Positions 1-5,842 of a stretch of DNA of 5,977 nt are shown here, piece by piece. The notes below the pieces were generated by a model. The model was not told the DNA's origin and made no database searches. It worked only from the letters and a program-made list of their open reading frames with translations. Source of the DNA: Limisphaerales bacterium (lineage in GTDB: Bacteria > Verrucomicrobiota > Verrucomicrobiia > Limisphaerales > UBA8199); NCBI GenBank assembly GCA_025356925.1, contig JANXQE010000124.1, positions 1 to 5,977 of the forward strand, in the 5' to 3' direction. Numbering within the stretch: the first letter of the stretch is position 1; each line of letters begins with the position of its first letter. The position numbers and the translations under genes are program-made.

Positions 1-323
1 TCCTGATTGTCTTCGCGGTGCTGCTCACGCGCGGCAGCGCGACGCCGGGCGAACCGCTCTATTCCTCTAACTGGCTTGTGGGTGTGGCCGTCGGCGCTGT
101 GGTCTTTGCGGTTATCGGAGGAATGATTTTGTCGAGTAAAGCCCTGCCACGGCAGGAGGCTCCCGCACCGGCTGAAAGCGTGCGCCAACTTGGCGATCAG
201 CTCATGACGAAATACATTCTGCCGCTCGAGGTCCTGGGCTTGTTACTGACCGCAGCATTAATTGGCGCGGTGCTCATTGCCCTGCAAGAAGGACGAGCCA
301 GGAAGCAAGGAGACGTTCAATGA
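1..323 (+). CDS. nuoJ: NADH-quinone oxidoreductase subunit J, C-terminal part (5' truncated)
   Basis: The reading frame is open from the window edge (first complete codon at base 3) to TGA at 321-323, giving about 106 residues of the C-terminal part. NuoJ is a small membrane subunit of complex I next to NuoK, and belongs to the charged axis that links quinone reduction to proton pumping. Visible features are the end of one hydrophobic helix (LIVFAVLLTRG), a second helix (around bases 72-135), a polar linker with QLGDQLMTKY, and a final helix with YILPLEVLGLLL. The last matches the family signature Y-L-L-P-F-E-V, with its conserved acidic residue. The tail is short and basic (GRARKQGDVQ). An upstream in-frame GTG at base 18 is internal to the gene and is not a start, because the frame continues upstream of it with NuoJ-like sequence. 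The stop overlaps the nuoK start (ATGA). Identification rests on the motifs plus the position directly before nuoK. Confidence 0.93.
   Translation, partial: LIVFAVLLTRGSATPGEPLYSSNWLVGVAVGAVVFAVIGGMILSSKALPRQEAPAPAESVRQLGDQLMTKYILPLEVLGLLLTAALIGAVLIALQEGRARKQGDVQ
307..312 (+). promoter_or_regulatory. Ribosome binding site of nuoK
   Basis: AAGGAG lies 7 bases upstream of the ATG at 320, inside the last codons of nuoJ. Its good match and spacing support the nuoK start and indicate direct initiation in addition to coupling through the ATGA overlap. Confidence 0.75.
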
Positions 324-631
324 CACCGCTGAACGGATATTTGCTGATCTCAGCGCTGCTCTTCGCGATCGGTTTGGCTGGGGCGGTGACCCGGCGCAAT
401 GCCATCGTTGTCCTGATTGGGATCGAGTTAATGCTGAACGCCGCCAACTTGAACTTCATCGCGTTTTGGCGATTCGGTCCCCAACCGGAAGCCCAGACCG
501 GCGTCATCTTCGTTCTCTTTTCGATCGGCATCGCGGCCGCGGAGGCCGCGGTTGGACTGGCATTGATTATTTCCATCTATCGTCACTATAAAACGACCGA
601 TCTGGATCGAATCGATTCGATGAAGGGATGA
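320..631 (+). CDS. nuoK: NADH-quinone oxidoreductase subunit K
   Basis: This is a 103-residue, three-helix membrane subunit of complex I, close to the usual length of about 100. NuoK resembles MrpC and sits between NuoJ/NuoA and NuoN; its buried glutamates form part of the central hydrophilic axis. Both signature acids are present: Glu36 in IGIELMLNAANLNF (E. coli Glu36) and Glu75 in AAAEAAVGLALII (E. coli Glu72). The helices are roughly at residues 5-22, 28-50 and 60-87, followed by a short basic/acidic tail (YRHYKTTDLDRIDSMKG). The start is supported by AAGGAG at a 7-base spacing and by the ATGA overlap with nuoJ. The TGA stop (629-631) lies inside the ATG cluster where nuoL begins. Nothing is missing, and the identification is secure from sequence and position. 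Confidence 0.97.
   Translation: MTPLNGYLLISALLFAIGLAGAVTRRNAIVVLIGIELMLNAANLNFIAFWRFGPQPEAQTGVIFVLFSIGIAAAEAAVGLALIISIYRHYKTTDLDRIDSMKG
623..627 (+). promoter_or_regulatory. Putative ribosome binding site of nuoL
   Basis: AAGGG precedes a run of three in-frame ATG codons at 628, 631 and 634. It touches the first, is 3 bases from the second and is 6 bases from the third. Normal spacing therefore favours 634 as the main start, although 628 or 631 cannot be excluded. The site is the 3' end of nuoK. Confidence 0.5.
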
Positions 632-633
632 TG

Positions 634-2757
634 ATGGATTGGACAGCAAGAAACCTCTGGCTGATTCCGGTGCTGCCGTTGCTGGCGGCGGGGCTGAGTG
701 CCCTGGCCCGGCGCAGGCACCGCCGATTCTCGGCCGGGCTGGCGATTGGGTCCATGGCCGTTGCCTTGCTGCTCGCTTGCGCCGCGTTTGCGACGGCCGT
801 GCGCCATTCAGGCACGGAGTTGTCGCGCCAGGTGGTCAACTTCCGCTGGTTTGAGTTGGGTGATGGTTGGGTGAGGTTGGGGTGGGTGCTGGACCCGCTG
901 ACGGCGATGATGCTCGTGATGGTGTGTTTGGTCGGGTTGCTGATCTTTATCTACAGCGTTGGTTACATGGCACACGACGAAAATTTCGGCCGTTTCTTTT
1001 GTTTTCTTTCGTTGTTCGCGTCGGCGATGCTGGGGCTGGTCATTGCCAATAGCCTGCTGCTCTTTTTCATCTGTTGGGAGGTGGTCGGTTTGACGTCGTA
1101 TCTGCTGATTGGTTTTTGGTATCATAAACCGAGCGCCGCGGCGGCTGCCAAGAAAGCGTTCATCACAACCCGGATTGGCGACCTGGCATTTTTGATCGGC
1201 ATCGTGTGGCTCTACGGCCAGGCGGGAACGCTGCTCTTCTATGATGCCGGGCAAGGCTGCCTGGATAAGCCCGCGCTGGCGGGGTTGGCAACCCAAATCA
1301 CCAGCTTGGGGGTGGTGGTGCCGACCGCGATTGCGCTGCTGATTTTCTGCGGCGCGGTGGGCAAATCAGGCCAGTTACCGCTGCACGTTTGGCTGCCGGA
1401 TGCCATGGAGGGGCCGACGCCAGTCAGCGCGTTGATTCATGCGGCGACGATGGTGGCGGCAGGGGTGTTCCTGGTGGCGCGCGTTTATCCGTTGATGGCC
1501 TTGACGCCGGCCGGAAGCCATTCGGGAGCAGCGGCTTTGGTGGTGATCGCCTGGGTGGGAGCGTTGACGGCGGTCTTCGCCGCGAGCATTGCGGTGGCGC
1601 AGACGGACATCAAACGCATTCTGGCTTATTCCACGGTGTCCCAGTTGGGCTTCATGATGCTGGGCCTGGGCGTGGGTGGTGTGGCGGTCGGGATGTTCCA
1701 CTTAATCACCCATGCGTTCTTCAAGGCGTTGCTATTCATGGGGGCAGGTTCGGTGATCCACGGTTGCCACGAGGAGCAGGACGTGCGCCGCATGGGGGGC
1801 TTGAGGAAATTCATGCCCGTGACGTTTGCCACCTATGCGATTGGGATGATGGCACTCAGTGGGGTGCCGATTTTTTTCTCCGGGTTTTGGAGCAAAGACG
1901 AGATCTTGCACGCGGCGCATGCGTGGTCGATGTCGCGCTGGCCGTTTTATCTCGGGGTCCTCGGTGCGTTGATGACAGCGTTCTACATGACTCGGCAGAT
2001 GTGTTTTGTGTTCTTCGGCAAATGCCGTCTGGCATTGAGGCAGACGCCGGCTTCGGAGCAGGGGTCGGTGGCTCTTCCCGGGATACCGGCGCCTGAGCAT
2101 CCGCAGGTCGAACACCCGGCAGAACCGCACGAGAGCCCAGCTTTGATGACCATGCCTTTGGCGGTGCTGGCCTTTTTCACAGTGACCCTGGGTTTCCTGG
2201 GAACGCCTGCCTGGCCTTGGGTGCAGAGCTTTCTTGAAGGTGAACACACCGCGCTGAACGTGGCGGGGCTATGGCGGCCCGGGGTATTGTTAGTGATGCT
2301 GATCTCAACGGTGGTCGCGTTCACCGGCATCGGGCTGGGTTACTGGCTTTATGGACGCGATCCGCTGGACTTGCAGCAGACGGATGTGCTCGAGCGGCGG
2401 TGGCCCAATTTGTTCACGTTGCTGCGGAGGAAATATTATGTCGACGAGATTTACGAGTGGACCTTCGTTGGCCTCAATGCCTGGTGGGCGACGGCGTGCG
2501 ATTGGCTGGATCGGTGGGTGTGGGAAGGAGCGGTGGAACTGATTGCCGCGCTCGTGGTCGGGATCGGCTGGGTGGACCGCGTGTTGGATGAACAGGTGGT
2601 CAACCGGTGGTTCGACGAGACTTGCCGCAGCCTATCCACAAGCGGGGGGTTGCTTTCGCGCTTTCAGGATGGCCGGGTGCAAAAGTACCTGCGGGTGTTG
2701 GGTTTAGCCCTGGTGGTGCTGGTGCTTTTGCTGATCTGGGGGTGTCGCGCCTCATGA
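634..2757 (+). CDS. nuoL: NADH-quinone oxidoreductase subunit L with extended lateral helix
   Basis: NuoL is the most distal antiporter-like subunit of complex I. It pumps protons and ends in a lateral helix (HL) running along the membrane arm. The protein is 707 residues from ATG 634, against 613 in E. coli NuoL. Conserved residues are intact: Glu149 in WEVVGLTSYLLIGF (E. coli Glu144), Asp183 in TTRIGD (Asp178), Lys244 in GKSGQLPLHVWLPDAMEGPT (Lys229), Lys327 in DIKRILAYSTVSQLGF, Lys364 in THAFFKALLFMG (Lys342) and Lys421 in GFWSKDEIL (Lys399). A polar Pro/His/Glu-rich loop covers about 465-501 and leads into HEPHESP-like sequence (AEPHESPALMTMP). Then come KYYVDEIYEW, the HL region (about 607-680) and a final helix (about 685-704). 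Between the Tyr of DEIY and the Tyr of GRVQKY there are 79 residues inclusive, against about 50-55 in recalled E. coli, Thermus and Paracoccus homologues. The start is chosen by spacing to AAGGG; ATGs at 628 and 631 are alternatives. The stop overlaps the start of the next gene (ATGA). Confidence 0.97.
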   Translation: MDWTARNLWLIPVLPLLAAGLSALARRRHRRFSAGLAIGSMAVALLLACAAFATAVRHSGTELSRQVVNFRWFELGDGWVRLGWVLDPLTAMMLVMVCLVGLLIFIYSVGYMAHDENFGRFFCFLSLFASAMLGLVIANSLLLFFICWEVVGLTSYLLIGFWYHKPSAAAAAKKAFITTRIGDLAFLIGIVWLYGQAGTLLFYDAGQGCLDKPALAGLATQITSLGVVVPTAIALLIFCGAVGKSGQLPLHVWLPDAMEGPTPVSALIHAATMVAAGVFLVARVYPLMALTPAGSHSGAAALVVIAWVGALTAVFAASIAVAQTDIKRILAYSTVSQLGFMMLGLGVGGVAVGMFHLITHAFFKALLFMGAGSVIHGCHEEQDVRRMGGLRKFMPVTFATYAIGMMALSGVPIFFSGFWSKDEILHAAHAWSMSRWPFYLGVLGALMTAFYMTRQMCFVFFGKCRLALRQTPASEQGSVALPGIPAPEHPQVEHPAEPHESPALMTMPLAVLAFFTVTLGFLGTPAWPWVQSFLEGEHTALNVAGLWRPGVLLVMLISTVVAFTGIGLGYWLYGRDPLDLQQTDVLERRWPNLFTLLRRKYYVDEIYEWTFVGLNAWWATACDWLDRWVWEGAVELIAALVVGIGWVDRVLDEQVVNRWFDETCRSLSTSGGLLSRFQDGRVQKYLRVLGLALVVLVLLLIWGCRAS
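2455..2690 (+). other. Extended NuoL lateral helix (HL) region
   Basis: This segment encodes the amphipathic stretch between the KYYVDEIY motif and the final anchoring helix of NuoL. By counting against recalled NuoL sequences it is about 25-30 residues longer than usual. It contains two similar blocks 22 residues apart, starting at Trp624 (WLDRWVWEGAV) and Trp646 (WVDRVLDEQVV). An extension of about this size is the hallmark reported for NuoL in complexes carrying two NuoM subunits, where HL must span an additional antiporter module. Exact helix limits are inferred, not seen. Confidence 0.7.
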
Positions 2758-4310
2758 ACGCGGTGCCCTGGATTACCATTCTGACTTCGATCCCCCTGGC
2801 GGGTGGACTGATCGTCATCAACTTGCCAGCGGAGCAGAAGAAGCTGGCCAGGTTCGCCAGCCTGGGGGTGAGCTTCCTCGCCCTGATCGTGGCTTTGGTC
2901 ATTTGGCTCGCGTTCCAAAAGTCCTCCGTCGACCTGCAGTTTCAAGAGCTCCACAATTGGATCCCGACCCTGGCGGTGCAATATCACGTCGGCCTGGATG
3001 GGCTTGGCCTATTGATGGTCCTGCTCTCGGCCATCGTGGTGCCGATGGCGATGCTGGCGTCCTGGAAGATTGACGACCGGGTGCCGATCTACTTTGGGCT
3101 GGTGCTGCTTCTGCAAGCGGGATTGTTCGGCACCTTTACGGCTTTGAATTTCGTTCATTGGTTTATGTTCTGGGAGCTGAGTTTAATTCCCGCGTTCTTT
3201 CTTATCAAACTTTGGGGCGGACCGTTGCGTTCGGCGGCGGCAACGCAGTTTTTCGTTTATACCATGGTGGGCAGCGTGGCGCTGTTGCTGGCCTTTTTGG
3301 CGATTTTCCTGGCGACTAATAAATTCGATTTTACCGAATTGGCCGAGCTGGGCCGAAAGGGGACACTGGTTCCCGCGCTGTCGGAAAAGCTGGGCTGGCG
3401 CGAGTTGACCACCCGGCGGTTGGCCCTGGTGATCTTTGGGGGAGTATTTCTCGGGCTGGCGGTCAAGGTTCCGTTGGTTCCATTCCACACGTGGCTGCCC
3501 ACGGCGTACTCGGAGGCGCCGACGGGCACGACGATGTTGATGGCGGGCTTGATGTCGAAAATGGGAGTCTATGGTTTTCTCCGGATCCTGGTGCCCATTT
3601 TTCCGGAAGAGATGCGTTGGGTCCTGACGCCGTTGCTGTGGTTAACAGTCGTTTCGATCATTTTTTCGGCCGGTGCTGCGTTCGCCCAGCGTGATCTGAA
3701 ACGGATGCTGGCGTATTCGTCCATCAACCACCTGGGATATTGTTTGCTGGGTGTTTTCGCAGCGATGAGCTCGGGAGCCGCCCTGGCGACACCGGCCCTG
3801 GAAAAGGCTGCCGCTTTGAACGGAGCCCTGCTGCAGATGTTTAACCACGGCCTGACGGCAGCCGCGTTGTTTTGGTTTGTCGGACTGTTGGAAGAGCGGG
3901 GCAGGGGATTACGCGGGCTGGACGACTTCGGCGGGCTGCGCAAGGTGGCTCCGGTTTTTTGCGGCCTGATGGGTATCGCGCTGTTTTCCTCGCTTGGTTT
4001 GCCGGGCCTGAACGGGTTTGTCGGAGAGCTACTGATCTTCAAGGGCGCATTCCCGTTAGCCCCGTGGCCCACGGCCCTGTCGGTCATCGGACTGCTGGTG
4101 ACCGCGATTTTCATTCTGACGATCTTGCAGCGAGTGTTCAACGGACCGCTTAATGAAAAATGGTCGAACCTGCCGGACTTGAACTTGCAGGAACGAGTGT
4201 TACTGGCGCCGGCGATTGCGTTGATGTTCGTGCTCGGAATTTATCCACAGGTTTTGTTGGGAACGATCAACAGCACCGTGGTGCAGTTGGCGCAGCACTT
4301 GAAGTTTTAA
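2754..4310 (+). CDS. nuoM: NADH-quinone oxidoreductase subunit M, copy 1 (canonical residues intact)
   Basis: This is a 518-residue antiporter-like proton channel of the complex I membrane arm, close to E. coli NuoM (509), with the expected 14 helices. All key residues are present: Glu141 in FWELSLIPAFFLIKLWGG (E. coli Glu144), Lys238 in AVKVPLVPFHTWLPT (Lys234), His245, Lys269 in LMSKMGVYGFLR (Lys265), the DLKRMLAYSSINHLGY block (about 314-329), His365 in FNHGLTAAALFW, and Glu425 in LGLPGLNGFVGELLIF (Glu407). A somewhat long polar loop at about 190-220 precedes the TM7 region. The frame is open further upstream, to 2607, but the ATG at 2754 gives the normal NuoM N-terminus and the ATGA overlap with nuoL. 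No strong ribosome binding site is visible, only a G-run near 2738, so coupling to nuoL translation is likely. The next gene is a second nuoM, only about one third identical by eye, so this is an old paralogue pair rather than a recent duplication. Confidence 0.97.
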   Translation: MNAVPWITILTSIPLAGGLIVINLPAEQKKLARFASLGVSFLALIVALVIWLAFQKSSVDLQFQELHNWIPTLAVQYHVGLDGLGLLMVLLSAIVVPMAMLASWKIDDRVPIYFGLVLLLQAGLFGTFTALNFVHWFMFWELSLIPAFFLIKLWGGPLRSAAATQFFVYTMVGSVALLLAFLAIFLATNKFDFTELAELGRKGTLVPALSEKLGWRELTTRRLALVIFGGVFLGLAVKVPLVPFHTWLPTAYSEAPTGTTMLMAGLMSKMGVYGFLRILVPIFPEEMRWVLTPLLWLTVVSIIFSAGAAFAQRDLKRMLAYSSINHLGYCLLGVFAAMSSGAALATPALEKAAALNGALLQMFNHGLTAAALFWFVGLLEERGRGLRGLDDFGGLRKVAPVFCGLMGIALFSSLGLPGLNGFVGELLIFKGAFPLAPWPTALSVIGLLVTAIFILTILQRVFNGPLNEKWSNLPDLNLQERVLLAPAIALMFVLGIYPQVLLGTINSTVVQLAQHLKF

Positions 4311-4312
4311 TC

Positions 4313-5842
4313 ATGCTGGCCTGGACAATATATTTCTCGTTTATTGGCGCCGGACTCTTGCTCCTGCTGCCGAAGGGCAATGCCCAACTGGCACGGGCGG
4401 TCGCTTTGTTCACAGCGATCGCGGGGTTCGGTTGCGCATTCGCGGGAGCGACCCAAGTCCAGCCGGGAACGATCCTGACGATCACGAAGCTGCCCTGGAT
4501 CCCATCGCTGGGGATCGAGTATCATCTCGCAGCGGACGGGATTAGCGTCACTTTGGTTTTACTCACCGGTTTGGCGGCGATCGCCGGAATTCTGTTTTCC
4601 TGGAACCTCGAGGAACGCGCCCGGGAATTCTTCACGTTTTATCTCGCATTAATCGGCGGCGTGTATGGTGTCTTCCTGAGCTTTGATGTTTTCTTGCTCT
4701 TCGTTTTCTACGAGATCGCGATCATCCCCAAATACTTTATTATCGCGATTTGGGGTTCCACACGGCGTGAGTACGGGGCGATGAAACTCGCGCTTTATTC
4801 GTTTGCCGGCAGTGGAATGGTCCTGATCGGCTTAATCGCTGCCTTTGTACTGGCGGGAGGGAAGAGCATGAGCCTGCTCGAGTTGGCGAAGTTTCCGTTC
4901 CCACACGCGTTTCAGATTTGGGCTTTTCCTCTGGTGTTTGTCGGGTTCGGAGTTTTGGCGGGATTGTGGCCGTTGCACACGTGGGCGCCGACGGGTCACG
5001 TGGCCGCGCCAACCGCCGCTTCGATGCTGCTGGCCGGCGTGGTGATGAAGCTGGGCGCTTACGGTTGTCTGCGCGTGGCGATGACGTTGTTCCCGGAAGG
5101 ACTCGAAGCGTGGAAGGGATGGGTCGCCGTGCTGGCGGTCATCGGCATTGTGTATGGCGCGATGGTGGCGTTGGTGCAAAAGGATTTCAAATTTGTCATC
5201 GGCTATTCGAGCGTGAGCCACATGGGCTTCGTGCTGCTCGGTTTGGTGACGCTGAACACCATCGGCCTGAGTGGCGCGGTGTTGCAGATGTTCTCGCACG
5301 GCATCATTGCGGGGCTGCTCTTCGCTGTCGTGGGCCGGATGGTTTATGAGCGGACGCACACGCGGGAGTTGTCCGTGCTGGAGGGAATGAATCTGGTGAA
5401 AGCGATGCCGTTTGCTGCGGTGACGTTTGTCATTGCCGGCGCTGCTTCAATGGGGTTGCCAGGGTTCAGTGGGTTCATTGCCGAGTTGCAAGTGATCATC
5501 GGGGCGTGGAAAGCGTTCCCGACGTTGGCTGTGATTACAGGTATCGGGATTGTAATCGGCGTGGCCTACACGCTGCGGGCGATGCAGAAGGCGTTCTTTG
5601 GTGAGGCGGAACAACCCCTCACCCCAACCCTCTCCCCATCCGATGGGGAGAGGGAGACAGCTTCGCCTGACGAACACCATTATGCGATGGATGCGATTTC
5701 AGTTCCGGAGCGCATTGGCGCGGTCATGCTGATTGGCGTGAGCTTGCTCATCGGACTTTATCCGCGGCTGCTGTTGGATGTGATCTTGCCCAGCTTCAAC
5801 TCGCCGCTCTTCGACTGGCTGCGGAAAGGAGGTGGGCAATGA
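4313..5842 (+). CDS. nuoM: NADH-quinone oxidoreductase subunit M, copy 2 (TM7 lysine replaced, repeat insertion)
   Basis: This is a second, divergent NuoM of 509 residues. Family residues present are Glu134 in FYEIAIIPKYF (E. coli Glu144), His222 in LHTWAPTGHVAAPTAAS, Lys246 in VVMKLGAYGCLR (Lys265), the QKDFKFVIGYSSVSHMGF block (289-306), His329 in FSHGIIAGLLF, and Glu391 in GLPGFSGFIAELQVIIGAW (Glu407). The TM7 lysine (E. coli Lys234, Lys238 in copy 1) is Leu215 here, in GFGVLAGLWPLHTW. An unusual Lys140 lies in TM5, six residues after Glu134. The loop between the last two helices (about 431-466) carries a repeat-encoded insertion (PLTPTLSPSDGERE, 435-448). The frame is open up to 4160, but ATG 4313, 2 bases after the copy 1 stop, gives the right N-terminus. 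Only a weak GAAG precedes it, so reinitiation or coupling is likely. Its place between nuoM copy 1 and nuoN makes it a structural complex I subunit rather than a stray Mrp antiporter gene. Confidence 0.95.
   Translation: MLAWTIYFSFIGAGLLLLLPKGNAQLARAVALFTAIAGFGCAFAGATQVQPGTILTITKLPWIPSLGIEYHLAADGISVTLVLLTGLAAIAGILFSWNLEERAREFFTFYLALIGGVYGVFLSFDVFLLFVFYEIAIIPKYFIIAIWGSTRREYGAMKLALYSFAGSGMVLIGLIAAFVLAGGKSMSLLELAKFPFPHAFQIWAFPLVFVGFGVLAGLWPLHTWAPTGHVAAPTAASMLLAGVVMKLGAYGCLRVAMTLFPEGLEAWKGWVAVLAVIGIVYGAMVALVQKDFKFVIGYSSVSHMGFVLLGLVTLNTIGLSGAVLQMFSHGIIAGLLFAVVGRMVYERTHTRELSVLEGMNLVKAMPFAAVTFVIAGAASMGLPGFSGFIAELQVIIGAWKAFPTLAVITGIGIVIGVAYTLRAMQKAFFGEAEQPLTPTLSPSDGERETASPDEHHYAMDAISVPERIGAVMLIGVSLLIGLYPRLLLDVILPSFNSPLFDWLRKGGGQ
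5612..5660 (+). repeat. REP-like palindromic repeat inserted in frame in nuoM copy 2
   Basis: The core is a perfect inverted repeat: CCCTCTCCCCATC at 5628-5640 and its reverse complement GATGGGGAGAGGG at 5642-5654, separated by one base. It is preceded by CCCCTCACCCCAA (5615-5627). It reads through in frame as PLTPTLSPSDGERE. Peptides of this type occur widely in unrelated bacterial proteins because they are encoded by a dispersed C-rich/G-rich palindromic repeat; this is recalled family knowledge. The outer limits are approximate. It falls in a polar loop between the last two helices, where an insertion is tolerable. Confidence 0.8.
5825..5834 (+). promoter_or_regulatory. Strong ribosome binding site of nuoN
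   Basis: AAAGGAGGTG sits in the last codons of nuoM copy 2. Nine bases (AAGGAGGTG) match the complement of the 16S rRNA 3' end, and GGAGG is 6 bases from the ATG at 5839. It is the best Shine-Dalgarno site in the window and fixes the nuoN start. Confidence 0.85.

Noticed and set aside
532..550. Hairpin CGCGGCC/GGCCGCG in nuoK
   Set aside because: It falls on the conserved AAAEAA codons of NuoK and is explained by GCG/GCC alanine codons; there is no sign of a mobile or regulatory element.
808..1296. 162-residue open frame on the - strand
   Set aside because: It is antisense to nuoL, rich in Gln, His and Arg, with no domain or ribosome binding site. It is a by-product of G+C-rich coding sequence. 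The same holds for other antisense frames such as 1732-2247, 3569-4141 and 4832-5359.
2607..2753. Longer nuoM copy 1 starting at 2607 inside nuoL
   Set aside because: The 49 added residues are an out-of-frame reading of the nuoL 3' end, polar and unlike any NuoM N-terminus. ATG 2754 gives the normal length and an ATGA overlap.
4160..4312. Longer nuoM copy 2 starting at 4160 inside nuoM copy 1
   Set aside because: The extension is a frame shadow of the copy 1 C-terminal region. ATG 4313 gives a typical hydrophobic N-terminus and a 509-residue protein.
5628..5654. Palindrome as a transcription terminator
   Set aside because: It lies inside an intact reading frame, has no following T-run, and nuoN continues the operon. 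A repeat insertion explains it better, although some attenuation cannot be excluded.
4313..5842. Second nuoM as an Mrp antiporter subunit or a hydrogenase membrane subunit
   Set aside because: Its location between nuoM and nuoN, the near-perfect coupling to nuoN and NuoM-type motifs (SVSHMGFVLLG, YERTHTREL) point to complex I.
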